DNA of 64,000 nt, from positions 1 through 64,000 of the forward strand of contig NZ_JBFONW020000001.1 of the NCBI RefSeq assembly GCF_040783535.2, written 5' to 3'. Below are positions 24,696 to 33,238 of the stretch, in pieces. The notes under the pieces are model-generated. The model ran no database searches, was not told where the DNA came from, and saw nothing but the letters and a program-made list of their open reading frames with translations. This stretch comes from Aestuariibius insulae (GTDB taxonomy: Bacteria > Pseudomonadota > Alphaproteobacteria > Rhodobacterales > Rhodobacteraceae). A program made the position numbers and the translations under genes. Positions within the stretch are counted from its first letter, which is position 1, and every line of letters begins with the position of its first letter.

Positions 24696-25727
24696 GTGAC
24701 AACCGGCCGCAAACGCACCCTGACCCTTCGCGACGTCTCCGAAGCATCGGGTGTTAGCGAAATGACAGTCTCCCGCGTCCTGCGCGGCAAGGGAGATGTC
24801 TCCGAAGCGACCCGCCTCAAGGTCCGCGATGCGGCCAAGCAACTCGGCTACGTGCCGAACCAAATCGCCGGGGCGCTCGCCTCGCAGCGGGTCAACCTCG
24901 TTGCCGTCATCATCCCGTCGCTGGCCAACATGGTCTTTCCCGAAGTGCTGCGCGGGATCTCGGACACGCTCGACGGCACCCCGCTTCAGCCGGTGATCGG
25001 CGTGACCGACTACAATCCCGAAAAGGAAGAGCGTGTCCTCTACGAAATGCTCTCCTGGCGCCCCTCCGGTGTCATCGTGGCCGGCCTCGAACATTCCGAT
25101 GCGGCCCGCGCGATGCTCGTGGCCGCAGGCATCCCTGTGGTCGAGATCATGGATGTCGATGGAGAGCCGATCGATGCTTGCGTCGGCATCTCGCACCGCC
25201 GCGCAGGCCGTCTCATGGCCGAGGCGATCCTCGAAAACGACTACACGCGGATCGGTTTCATGGGCACCAAGATGCCGCTCGATCACCGCGCCCGCAAACG
25301 CTTCGAAGGCCTTACCGAACGGCTCGCCAAGGGCGGGATCGAGATCGCAGATCAGGAATTCTATTCCGGCGGCTCCGCGCTCGCCAAGGGCCGCGAGATG
25401 ACGCAGGCGATGCTGACCCGCACCCCCGATTTGGACTTCCTTTACTACTCCAACGACATGATCGGCGCGGGCGGTCTGATCCATCTTCGCGAAAAGGGCG
25501 CCCGCATCCCGCACGACATCGGCCTGGCCGGGTTCAACGGGGTGGAACTGCTTCAGGGTCTTCCGGTCCAACTCGCGACGATGGATGCCTGCCGCCGCGA
25601 AATCGGAGAGGCGGCAGCGCAAATCATCGCCAAAAGCTGCGCCGAAGACCGGGAGGATGCCGCCGGAGAGCGCATCGAGCTTCAGCCGAAGCTCACCACC
25701 GGCGACACGCTTGTCAGGGGCAGCTGA
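24696..25727 (+). CDS. LacI family transcriptional regulator
   Basis: A 343-residue LacI/GntR-type regulator: helix-turn-helix and hinge TLRDVSEASGVSEMTVSRVL (near 9-28) with YVPNQIAGALASQRVNLVAV following, then a periplasmic-binding-protein-like effector domain. GTG 24696 is preceded by AGGAAGGA at 8 bases; the earlier in-frame ATG at 24639 lacks a site and would run toward the tRNA. It is transcribed toward the TctCBA-hpsN island and is the obvious candidate for its inducer-responsive regulator; the effector might be the sulfonate/hydroxy acid or a sugar acid. A 397-bp region with the repeat element separates it from tctC. Confidence 0.9.
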   Translation: MTTGRKRTLTLRDVSEASGVSEMTVSRVLRGKGDVSEATRLKVRDAAKQLGYVPNQIAGALASQRVNLVAVIIPSLANMVFPEVLRGISDTLDGTPLQPVIGVTDYNPEKEERVLYEMLSWRPSGVIVAGLEHSDAARAMLVAAGIPVVEIMDVDGEPIDACVGISHRRAGRLMAEAILENDYTRIGFMGTKMPLDHRARKRFEGLTERLAKGGIEIADQEFYSGGSALAKGREMTQAMLTRTPDLDFLYYSNDMIGAGGLIHLREKGARIPHDIGLAGFNGVELLQGLPVQLATMDACRREIGEAAAQIIAKSCAEDREDAAGERIELQPKLTTGDTLVRGS

Positions 25728-26124
25728 CCTCAATTCACGTGATCAATCATGATATCGTAACTGCGATTGTTCATCGCCGTTGCGCGAAATGGCATCGCGC
25801 GATGCATTAACGCCGGATCGGTCCGAAAATCCACCTACCAGATACCGACGTAATACCGACCGGATACCGAACCCTCGATTTCGCCAATCGCGCCGCATTA
25901 ACCTGCGTTTCAAGGACCCGATTCGTCCCCCGTTCCAGAACCTCTCCCGTCAGCGGCCACTCCCGTTTCTCTCGGGCGCAACACCTCCCCGAATATCAAA
26001 TTTCTGGCCAAAGCATCTGAACTGCGACATCCTGTCTTTCCAGCGGACCGGTATCTGAGGAGGATTCACCGGCCCCGCCGGAACAAGAGCGGGACAAACC
26101 CCGCCTGAGTTTAGGGAGAACTCT
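25728..26124. other. Regulatory intergenic region before the first tct operon
   Basis: 397 bases without a convincing gene, between the LacI gene and tctC. It contains the 84-bp repeat element (25800-25883) and, just before tctC, a ribosome site AGGGAGAA. The remaining sequence (25884-26110) shows no strong open frame or terminator and is probably a long 5' untranslated leader. Confidence 0.6.
25800..25883 (+). promoter_or_regulatory. 84-bp conserved element with three 11-bp-spaced ATACCGAC repeats (copy A)
   Basis: Contains CCGAAAATCCAC (25823-25834), ATACCGAC at 25842-25849 and 25853-25860, ATACCGAA at 25864-25871, and a final CCCTCGATTTCG. The repeat period is 11 bp, one helical turn. A second copy with identical spacing lies at 54732-54815 on the minus strand (66 of 84 positions identical by my hand count, no gaps). 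In both places the element lies upstream of, and in the same orientation as, a solute-binding-protein gene. I infer an operator for a cooperatively binding protein or a structured leader; the binding factor is unknown. Confidence 0.7.
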
Positions 26125-27093
26125 ATGAAACCACGTCTTTTCAAGGCATTGGCCGTTAGCGCCGTGCTGTCTTTTGGCGCCGTCAATAGCGCCAGCGCTG
26201 CCGAATGCATCGCTCCGGCCAACCCCGGCGGCGGCTGGGATTTCACCTGCCGCCAGATCGGCAAGATCATGTACGACATCGGAGCGGTCGATCAGCCGGT
26301 TCAGGTCACCAACATGGCCGGCGCCGGCGGAGGCCTCGCCTACGGTCACGTCGTCAACGAACGCAGCGATGACGCCGATCTTTTCGTCGCCGCCTCCTCC
26401 GCCACAACCACCCGCCTGGCCCAGAATGCCTATGCCGGAATGACCGCCGATCAGGTCCGTTTCGTGGGCGCCATCGGGGCCGATCCGGGCGTCATCGTGG
26501 TGGCTGCGGACAGCGAATATCAGTCGCTGAATGACCTTGTCGAAGCGATCAAGGCAGACCCCGGCTCGGTCGCTTTTGCAGGCGGATCTGCCGTCGGCGG
26601 GTTCGATCACCTCAAACCGCTGATGATCCTTCAACGCGCTGATTTCAATGACATAACAGCCGTCAAATATATCGGTGTCGATGGTGGAGCGGACGCGATC
26701 ACGCAGACGGTCGGCGGCTTTACCCAAGCCATGTCCGGCGACATGTCCGAAGTGGTAGGCTTTCTCAATGCGGGTGAAGTCCGCGCCCTCGCCGTCCTCA
26801 CCGAAGAGCGGGTTCCGGGCTTCGATGATATCCCCACCGCCAAGGAGCAGGGCTACGATGTTGTCGCCGTCAACTGGCGGGGTCTCTACGTGCCCAAGGA
26901 CATCAGCGACGCGCAGTTTCAGGACTGGGCCAACAAGCTGACCATGGTCGCCGAAAGCGACGAATGGAAAGCCGCGATGGAGGCGAACGGCCTTGCGCCC
27001 TTCACTCTCGTCGGTGACGACTTTCAAGGTTACGTCGACAATCTTGTCAGCGAAATCAACGCGATGTCGAAGGATATCGGGGTCATTCAGTAA
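26125..27093 (+). CDS. tctC: Tripartite tricarboxylate transporter, binding protein (system 1)
   Basis: A 322-residue periplasmic receptor of the TctC/Bug family. It has a signal peptide ending in GAVNSASA-AEC and the ligand-loop pattern APANPGGGWDFTCRQIGKIM near residues 33-52. VKYIGVDGGADAITQTVGGF later in the protein is the second Bug motif. Together with TctB and TctA it forms a Na+-dependent carboxylate importer. ATG 26125 follows AGGGAGAA. It is first in an operon tctC-tctB-tctA-atuA-like-DUF4387. The ligand is unknown; the downstream hpsN and comDE suggest a C3-sulfonate, which would be unusual for this family. Confidence 0.9.
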   Translation: MKPRLFKALAVSAVLSFGAVNSASAAECIAPANPGGGWDFTCRQIGKIMYDIGAVDQPVQVTNMAGAGGGLAYGHVVNERSDDADLFVAASSATTTRLAQNAYAGMTADQVRFVGAIGADPGVIVVAADSEYQSLNDLVEAIKADPGSVAFAGGSAVGGFDHLKPLMILQRADFNDITAVKYIGVDGGADAITQTVGGFTQAMSGDMSEVVGFLNAGEVRALAVLTEERVPGFDDIPTAKEQGYDVVAVNWRGLYVPKDISDAQFQDWANKLTMVAESDEWKAAMEANGLAPFTLVGDDFQGYVDNLVSEINAMSKDIGVIQ

Positions 27094-27533
27094 TGGCCTC
27101 TGATCGGATCTTCGGTCTGATCACTGTTCTTGTGGCGCTCGCCTATATCGCGAGCGCCACGCAGATCCAGACAAGTTTTCTCTCAGATCCCGTCGGCCCC
27201 AAAGCCTTCCCGATCGGCATCGGAGCCGTCGCCGCGATCTGCGGTCTGGTCATGCTGGTCCGCCCGGATCCCGACCCGGACTGGCCGGGCTGGAAGACAT
27301 GGCTCTCGCTTGCCATCGCGGTCGTCGTTCTCGTGGCCTATGCCTACTCCTTGAAACCATTCGGTTTTATCATCCCGACCGCGATCACCGCCGCGATCCT
27401 GAGCTTTCAGATTTCACCGCGCGCCTTGCCCGCCATCCTGGCGGGAGCGGGTCTCTCCGTCGGTTTGTTCCTGCTCTTCAAACACGGGCTGGGGCTAGGG
27501 CTCATCGCCTTGCCCAAAGCGCTGGTCGGTTAG
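27093..27533 (+). CDS. tctB: Tripartite tricarboxylate transporter, small membrane subunit (system 1)
   Basis: A 146-residue membrane protein with four predicted spans (IFGLITVLVALAYIASA; FPIGIGAVAAICGLVMLV; WLSLAIAVVVLVAYAYSL; and a C-terminal pair region). The FLSDPVGPKAFPIGIG segment matches the TctB pattern (D-P-x-G-P-x-x-F-P). It overlaps tctC by one base (TAATG), so the operon is tightly coupled. Confidence 0.88.
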   Translation: MASDRIFGLITVLVALAYIASATQIQTSFLSDPVGPKAFPIGIGAVAAICGLVMLVRPDPDPDWPGWKTWLSLAIAVVVLVAYAYSLKPFGFIIPTAITAAILSFQISPRALPAILAGAGLSVGLFLLFKHGLGLGLIALPKALVG

Positions 27534-27542
27534 GAATACGAT

Positions 27543-29048
27543 ATGGAAATGCTGTCCAACCTGGCCTTGGGGTTCTCCATCGCGCTCTCGCCCTACACGC
27601 TGATGCTCGCGATCATCGGCTGCTTCCTCGGCACCATTATCGGAGCGCTTCCCGGGCTCGGCCCGTCCAACGGCGTGGCCATCCTGATCCCGCTGACCTT
27701 CACTTTGGGCCTCGATGCAACAGCGGCGCTGGTCCTGATGACATCAGTCTACTACGGCGCGATGTATGGCGGCCGGATCAGCTCGATTCTGTTGAATATC
27801 CCAGGTGACGAACCCGCCTTGATGACCACGCTCGACGGCTATCCGATGGCCAAGCAAGGCCGCGCCGGGGATGCGCTGGTCTTGTCCGGTGTCGCCTCTT
27901 TCGTGGGAGCCTTTCTCGCGACCGTCGGCCTGATGCTACTCGCTCCGATGCTGGCACAGGTTGCCTATCTCTTTGGCCCGGCTGAGTATTTCGCCCTTTA
28001 CCTGCTCGCCTTTTGTACCCTCGGCGGCATGGCCTCGAACAATCAGGCCAAGGCCGCGCTGGCCTCCTGCATCGGTCTGGGGATCGCGATGATCGGGGTC
28101 GACAACTCCTCGGGGCTGCCGCGTCTGACGGGCGGCAATATGCACATGATGGATGGGATCGATTTCCTCGTGGCTATCGTCGGTCTCTTCGCGATTGCCG
28201 AGGTATTCTTCTTCATCGAAAGCCACGGCAAGGCCTCGACCATTGGCGTCAAGCTCGAGAAGGTGACGATCCCTTGGAAGGATATCGCTCATACGAAATG
28301 GACGATGCTACGTGCCAGCGGCGTCGGCTTCATCGCCGGAATCCTCCCCGGAGCTGGGGCCTCGCTTGGCTCATTTCTGGCCTATATGACTGAAAAATCC
28401 GTCGCCGGAAAATCCGGCGGTTTCGGAACCGGCGTGGCCAAAGGCGTAGCCGCACCAGAGGCGGGCAACAACGCTGCTGCCGGTGGCGCGCTTGTCCCGA
28501 TGCTGACACTGGGCGTCCCGGGGTCTGGCACGACAGCCGTCCTGCTCGCTCTTCTCATGACGCTCAATATCACACCAGGGCCGACCTTGTTCACCGATCG
28601 GCCCGAGGTGGTCTGGGGTCTGATCGCCTCGCTCTTGATCGCGAATGTCGTGCTTCTCTTGATGAACGTGCCGATGGTGAAGATCTTCGTCCGGATCCTG
28701 ACCGTCCCCGCCTGGGTTCTGCTGCCGGGCGTGACGATGATCTCCTTCGTGGGGATCTATTCGCTATCGGGAAGCTACTTCGACCTCCTTCTGATGATCG
28801 CCTTCGGCGTTCTGGGATATGTCCTGCGAAAGCTGGATATCCCGACAGTGCCTGTAATCCTGGGCATTCTCCTTGGAGGAAACATGGAAAACGCATTGCG
28901 CCGCGCCATGGTCCTGTCGGACGGAGACGCGATGTTCCTGTTCTCGACACCAATCGCCATCGGGCTTTGGATCGCGGCCATTGCCGGGTTCGTCGCCCCA
29001 ATGTTCCTGCGCGGCGTGTTGAAGAAACCGCAGGCGGTGACCGACTGA
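27543..29048 (+). CDS. tctA: Tripartite tricarboxylate transporter, large membrane subunit (system 1)
   Basis: A 501-residue TctA permease with about 12 spans. The signature GALPGLGPSNGVAILIPLTF near residue 37 and its inverted-repeat partner GILPGAGASLGSFLAYMTEK near residue 265 are clear, as is YGAMYGGRISSILLNIPGDE. Its stop overlaps the next gene start as TGATG, tying the AtuA-domain gene to the transporter. Confidence 0.93.
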   Translation: MEMLSNLALGFSIALSPYTLMLAIIGCFLGTIIGALPGLGPSNGVAILIPLTFTLGLDATAALVLMTSVYYGAMYGGRISSILLNIPGDEPALMTTLDGYPMAKQGRAGDALVLSGVASFVGAFLATVGLMLLAPMLAQVAYLFGPAEYFALYLLAFCTLGGMASNNQAKAALASCIGLGIAMIGVDNSSGLPRLTGGNMHMMDGIDFLVAIVGLFAIAEVFFFIESHGKASTIGVKLEKVTIPWKDIAHTKWTMLRASGVGFIAGILPGAGASLGSFLAYMTEKSVAGKSGGFGTGVAKGVAAPEAGNNAAAGGALVPMLTLGVPGSGTTAVLLALLMTLNITPGPTLFTDRPEVVWGLIASLLIANVVLLLMNVPMVKIFVRILTVPAWVLLPGVTMISFVGIYSLSGSYFDLLLMIAFGVLGYVLRKLDIPTVPVILGILLGGNMENALRRAMVLSDGDAMFLFSTPIAIGLWIAAIAGFVAPMFLRGVLKKPQAVTD

Positions 29049-30403
29049 TGACCCGCGTCCTTGTCCCCTCCGGCGCGTTGGGGCTGAACTACGATCAAAC
29101 CGCGCTGGAGCGGGGTCTGGCCGCACAGCCAGACATCATCGTGATCGACGGAGGATCGACCGATAGTGGTCCTGCCTATCTGGGCCGAGGCGTATCCAAA
29201 TATGCCCGCGCCTCAATCAAGACGGAGTGGGCGGGCCTGATGGAGGCGCGCGCCAAGGCCGGTGTTCCGCTGGTGATCGGCACGTCGGGGACATGCGGGG
29301 CGGACAGCGCCGTCGATTGGATGGTCGAGATCACCAAGGAGATCGCAGCCGAACAGAACCGGCCCCTGAAACTCGCCGTTCTCCGCAGCTCGCAGGATCC
29401 GGCAATGATCGCGGAACGGTTTGCAGCCGGAAAGGTGACGCCTCTTCCCAACGCGCCGCAGATCGACGCGGAAGTCATCCAAAGCTGCACCAATATCGTC
29501 GCACTGGCTGGAGCCGAGCAGATCCAAGCGGCGTTGGAGACTGGCGCCGACATCGTAATCGCGGGGCGAACAACGGACACCGCCATTATCGCCGCATTGC
29601 CTTTGATGCAGGGATGCGATGCGGGGGCCGCCTGGCATGGCGCCAAGATCGGCGAATGCGGTGCGCTTTGTGCGACTAATCCACAATCGGGCGTCGTGCT
29701 GATCGATTTTGACGATACCGGCTTTACCGTGACGCCGCTTGCCGACGGATCGCGCGCCAGCCCGCATACAGTGTCGGCCCACATGCTGTATGAGAACAGC
29801 GACCCTCTCATCCTTTACGAGCCGGGCGGGCATCTCGATACCCGGCAATCACGCTATGAGGCGGTCGATGACACCAGCGTCCGGGTCACCGGATCGAAGT
29901 GGGTCCCGTCCAAAGACTACACGGTCAAGCTGGAGGGTGCTCGGATCGCGGGATTTCAGGTTATCTTGATGTGCCTTCTGAGGGATCCCAAATACGTTGA
30001 GAATGCTCAGATCTGGGCAGACGACATCCTAGAGAAATGCAGCGCGAAGGCGCGCAATCGACTGAACCTCGACAGCGATGATTTCACCATCGAGCTTCGC
30101 CTGATTGGGCAATCGGCCAGTTTTGGTCCGCTCGAGACAGAGCAGGCAAATCCTATTGAGATCGGCGTTCTTGGGATTGTCACCGCCCGCACCGAGGACC
30201 TTGCGGACGAGATCGGGAAGATGCTGAATCCCTACCTGCTGCATCATCCTCTGACATCCACAGAAGAGCAGCCCACATTCGCATTCCTCTTCTCGCCGCC
30301 CGAACTCAAACGCGGCGCGGTTTTCGAGTTTGTTCTGAACCATACGCTGAAGCTGGATGATCCAATGGAGGCATTTCGTCTGGAGGTTCAGGATATTGGC
30401 TAG
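29048..30403 (+). CDS. AtuA-domain (DUF1446-type) protein
   Basis: A 451-residue cytoplasmic protein of the acyclic-terpene-utilisation AtuA family (PF07287): an N-terminal PSGALGLNYDQTALERGLAA, IDGGSTDSGPAYLGRG near residue 36, GTSGTCGADSAVDWMVEI near 79, ETGADIVIAGRTTDTAIIAA near 164 and GECGALCATNPQSG. The name comes from terpene catabolism in Pseudomonas, but no terpene genes are here. It is coupled to tctA (TGATG) and to the DUF4387 gene (8-nt overlap). I infer a catabolic enzyme, perhaps a hydro-lyase or isomerase acting on the imported acid with DUF4387 as its small subunit. No reaction is established to my knowledge. Confidence 0.85.
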   Translation: MTRVLVPSGALGLNYDQTALERGLAAQPDIIVIDGGSTDSGPAYLGRGVSKYARASIKTEWAGLMEARAKAGVPLVIGTSGTCGADSAVDWMVEITKEIAAEQNRPLKLAVLRSSQDPAMIAERFAAGKVTPLPNAPQIDAEVIQSCTNIVALAGAEQIQAALETGADIVIAGRTTDTAIIAALPLMQGCDAGAAWHGAKIGECGALCATNPQSGVVLIDFDDTGFTVTPLADGSRASPHTVSAHMLYENSDPLILYEPGGHLDTRQSRYEAVDDTSVRVTGSKWVPSKDYTVKLEGARIAGFQVILMCLLRDPKYVENAQIWADDILEKCSAKARNRLNLDSDDFTIELRLIGQSASFGPLETEQANPIEIGVLGIVTARTEDLADEIGKMLNPYLLHHPLTSTEEQPTFAFLFSPPELKRGAVFEFVLNHTLKLDDPMEAFRLEVQDIG

Positions 30404-30701
30404 GCTGAACGAAATAGCCGAGAAGGTCCGGACCAAGAATGCAGGCCCGTTCTGGCTGACAATCGATATCTTTTGTGGATCGGAAACGGCGTTCGAAAGG
30501 GTCCGGAATGGACTGTCATCCGCTGAAATCGCCGATTGCTTCAAGGCCGAGGAAAGCGCCGTGAAGACCTTCGAGATGCCGGACCTTTACGTTATCAAAT
30601 ACAGCCTTCCACGGCCCGCGACTCAGGGCACTCTGGAAGACCGCGACATGCATGGTGCATCCTGGGCCGTCCTAGTCGGATTGATCGAAATCAGAACCTA
30701 A
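30396..30701 (+). CDS. DUF4387 family protein, probable partner of the AtuA-domain protein
   Basis: A 101-residue protein beginning at TTG 30396 (GGAGG at 9 bases, 8-nt overlap with the preceding gene). It reads LNEIAEKVRTKNAGPFWLTI, then IKYSLPRPATQGTLEDRDMH and GASWAVLVGL, the DUF4387 pattern. This family nearly always accompanies AtuA-domain proteins, sometimes as a C-terminal fusion, so a two-subunit enzyme is likely. Starting at the ATG 30357 would add 13 residues wholly inside the upstream gene. A 143-bp gap with no clear terminator precedes hpsN. Confidence 0.82.
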   Translation: MARLNEIAEKVRTKNAGPFWLTIDIFCGSETAFERVRNGLSSAEIADCFKAEESAVKTFEMPDLYVIKYSLPRPATQGTLEDRDMHGASWAVLVGLIEIRT

Positions 30702-30844
30702 TTTTCCGCTTTTCCGAAGGGACCAGCCGTCTTTTAAGCGGCGCGCTGCGCTTCTTCGTTTTCGGAGGCTAAGGCGCCGTCATTCATATTGCGTTTCGCC
30801 TTTTCTTGCCTCCACACTTTGCGTGACATCGATACGAAGGACGG

Positions 30845-32158
30845 ATGGCAATGGCGCTCGAATACCTCAAGAAGGCTGCTCTTACCTCAAAGTCGGACGC
30901 GTCCGAGGTCAGCGAGACGGTTCAAACCGTCTTGTCCGATATCGAAGCGGGCAGAGATGCCGTTGCCCTCGAATATGCGAAGAAGTTTGACAACTACGAC
31001 GGCAGCATCATTCTGAGCGCTGAAGAAATCAAAGCGGCCTGCGAATTGGTTCCGGAAAAGCTAAAGGCGGATATTCGATTTGCCCATGACAATGTCCGTC
31101 GATTTGCCGAAGCGCAAAAGAACAGCACGCAAGATGTCGAAGTCGAAATAGTCCCGGGCGTTATCGCTGGCCAAAAGGCGATCCCCGTAGATGCAGCAGG
31201 CTGCTATGTTCCGGGCGGGCGGTACAGCCATATCGCCAGCGCCGTGATGACAGTGACAACCGCGAAGGTCGCAGGGTGCAGGCACATCACTGCGTGCTCT
31301 CCGCCGCGGCCCGATGTCGGGATCGCGCCCGCTATCGTTTATGCAGCACATATCTGCGGGGCCGATACGATCATGGCGATGGGCGGAATTCAGGGCGTGG
31401 CTTCCATGACCTTCGGGCTGTTCGGATTGCCCCGAGCGAATATCCTCGTGGGTCCTGGAAATCAGTTCGTGGCAGAGGCCAAACGGATCCTCTTTGGCCG
31501 GGTCGGGATCGACATGATTGCCGGTCCAACCGATAGCCTGATCCTAGCCGATGCCTCGGCGGACCCGATGATCGTAGCTGTCGACCTCGTGGGCCAGGCA
31601 GAGCACGGGTATAACTCACCCGTCTGGCTGGTGACCGACAGCCGACCTTTGGCCGAGAAGGTGATGAAGCTCGTTCCGGATCTGATTGCCGACCTGCCCG
31701 AGGTGAACCGGCAGAACGCAGCAGCGGCCTGGCGCGACTATGCCGAGGTCATGGTCTGCGCCGATCGCGAGGAGATGGCGGCGACCTCGGATGCCTACGC
31801 GCCGGAGCATCTGACGGTGCAGGCGCAGGATCTTGATTGGTGGCTCGAGCGATTGACCTGCTACGGATCGCTTTTCCTCGGCGAAGAGACGACCGTTGCC
31901 TTCGGCGACAAGGCAAGCGGGACCAATCATGTCCTGCCAACCTCTGGCGCTGCGTCTTACACGGGGGGCCTTTCCGTCCACAAATACATGAAGATCGTAA
32001 CCTGGCAGCGATCTACGCGGGACGGCGCCAAACCCATCGCAGAAGCCACTGCCCGGATCTCGCGCCTTGAGGGGATGGAAGGGCATGCAAGGACGGCGGA
32101 TGTTCGGCTTGCCAAATACTTCCCGGGCGAGGTCTTTGACCTTAGCGCCAATGGATAG
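30845..32158 (+). CDS. hpsN: Sulfopropanediol 3-dehydrogenase (HpsN)
   Basis: NAD-dependent oxidation of (R)-2,3-dihydroxypropane-1-sulfonate to (R)-sulfolactate in two steps, in the cytosol. The 437-residue protein belongs to the histidinol-dehydrogenase fold but its sequence follows the HpsN branch known from Ruegeria and Cupriavidus: LEYLKKAALTSKSDASEV at the start, DAAGCYVPGGRYSHIASAV, GIDMIAGPTDSLILADASAD, YAPEHLTVQAQDLDWWLERL and GTNHVLPTSGAASYTGGLSV. The last two contain the catalytic Glu-His and zinc/substrate residues of the fold. No his genes are nearby, so histidine synthesis is unlikely. ATG 30845 or 30851 (better spacing to AAGGA). It begins a second gene group with the dehydrogenase and comDE. 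Confidence 0.9.
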   Translation: MAMALEYLKKAALTSKSDASEVSETVQTVLSDIEAGRDAVALEYAKKFDNYDGSIILSAEEIKAACELVPEKLKADIRFAHDNVRRFAEAQKNSTQDVEVEIVPGVIAGQKAIPVDAAGCYVPGGRYSHIASAVMTVTTAKVAGCRHITACSPPRPDVGIAPAIVYAAHICGADTIMAMGGIQGVASMTFGLFGLPRANILVGPGNQFVAEAKRILFGRVGIDMIAGPTDSLILADASADPMIVAVDLVGQAEHGYNSPVWLVTDSRPLAEKVMKLVPDLIADLPEVNRQNAAAAWRDYAEVMVCADREEMAATSDAYAPEHLTVQAQDLDWWLERLTCYGSLFLGEETTVAFGDKASGTNHVLPTSGAASYTGGLSVHKYMKIVTWQRSTRDGAKPIAEATARISRLEGMEGHARTADVRLAKYFPGEVFDLSANG

Positions 32159-32185
32159 CGCCACCGGTAGAGCCGCGACTCGGTG

Positions 32186-33187
32186 ATGAAGGCGCTCGTA
32201 TACGACGATGTCGAGACACTCAGGTATCGCGAGATGCCGATGCCGGTACCGGGGCGCGACGAGCATCTTGTTCGGATCGAAGCGGTTGGGATCTGCGGAT
32301 CGGATATGCATGCCTATCTCGGTCATGACGAGCGCCGCCCCGCGCCTCTTATTCTCGGACACGAGGCGGCTGGCATTGTCGAAGACGGGCCGCGTAACAA
32401 AGAGCGGGTGGCGATCAATCCTCTGGTGACCTGCGGCGCCTGCCCGGCTTGCCTTTCCGGTCGCGACAACCTGTGCGGCACCCGGCAGATCATCTCGATG
32501 CCGCCTCGCCAAGGCGCCTTTTCAGAGTGGATCGCGATCCCGGGGCGAAACCTCGTCTCTGTGCCGGATCATGTGCCTCTTGAGCAGGCCTGTCTTGCGG
32601 AGCCCATCGCTTGCGGATGGCACGGTGCGCGCATTGGTCAACATCTACTCCGTGAAAAGTTCGATAATCCGCGGGTCCTCGTCATCGGAGGGGGCGCGAT
32701 CGGCTTGGGATCGGCATTGAGCCTGAGGGCACGCGGCGTAAGCGAAACTGCCCTTGTTGAAGAAAATCCCAAGCGGCGGGCCTATCTCGAGGAAGTTTCC
32801 GATCTTAAAGTTCTCTGCGTAGAGGACCTTGCGACGGATGATCTCTTCGATCTCGTCATTGATGGTGTCGGTCTGTCTGCCACGCGCGCCCTCGCCTCCG
32901 CACGGACCCGCCCCGGCGGCGCGATCATCCATATCGGCTTGGGGGAGGATACCGGCGGTCTCGACATTCGCCGGATGACCTTGCAAGAGATTACTTTTGT
33001 CGGGACCTATACCTATACGTCCAGCGACTTTGCCGAGACGGCGCAGGCCATTTTCGATGGTCGCCTCGGCGCTCTCGACTGGTTCGAGAGTCGTCCTTTA
33101 GAGAACGGCGCACAAGCGTTCAGAGACATCCGGGCAGGCAACAGCCCGTGCCCTAAGATCGTGCTGATCCCACGGGGTCCGGCATAG
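32186..33187 (+). CDS. Zinc-dependent alcohol dehydrogenase, candidate DHPS or sulfolactate dehydrogenase
   Basis: A 333-residue medium-chain Zn dehydrogenase: catalytic zinc site VGICGSDMHAYLGHDERR with GHEAAG, structural zinc cysteines CGACPACLSGRDNLC near residues 90-104, and the NAD-binding VLVIGGGAIGLGSAL near 165. It resembles threonine/sorbitol/idonate dehydrogenases. Between hpsN and comDE it may interconvert DHPS stereoisomers through the 2-oxo compound (HpsP-like role) or oxidise sulfolactate to sulfopyruvate, the step needed to link HpsN with ComDE. Both are inference. ATG 32186 is used; GTG one codon earlier is possible. Confidence 0.82.
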   Translation: MKALVYDDVETLRYREMPMPVPGRDEHLVRIEAVGICGSDMHAYLGHDERRPAPLILGHEAAGIVEDGPRNKERVAINPLVTCGACPACLSGRDNLCGTRQIISMPPRQGAFSEWIAIPGRNLVSVPDHVPLEQACLAEPIACGWHGARIGQHLLREKFDNPRVLVIGGGAIGLGSALSLRARGVSETALVEENPKRRAYLEEVSDLKVLCVEDLATDDLFDLVIDGVGLSATRALASARTRPGGAIIHIGLGEDTGGLDIRRMTLQEITFVGTYTYTSSDFAETAQAIFDGRLGALDWFESRPLENGAQAFRDIRAGNSPCPKIVLIPRGPA

Positions 33188-33238
33188 GTCAATCGATCCG
33201 CACCAAGCAAACGATGCCAGACAAGGAGCTGCAACGAC

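Noticed and set aside
25823..25834. DnaA box / origin iterons in the 84-bp element
   Set aside because: AATCCAC resembles part of TTATCCACA, but the full box is absent and no origin genes are nearby; the repeats sit before transporter genes.
29048..30403. Acyclic terpene (citronellol/geraniol) catabolism
   Set aside because: Only the AtuA domain name suggests it; geranyl-CoA carboxylase, AtuCF or liuABCD-type genes are absent.
30845..32158. Histidinol dehydrogenase of histidine biosynthesis
   Set aside because: The fold is shared, but the sequence follows HpsN closely from N- to C-terminus and no his genes are nearby, whereas comDE and carboxylate importers are.
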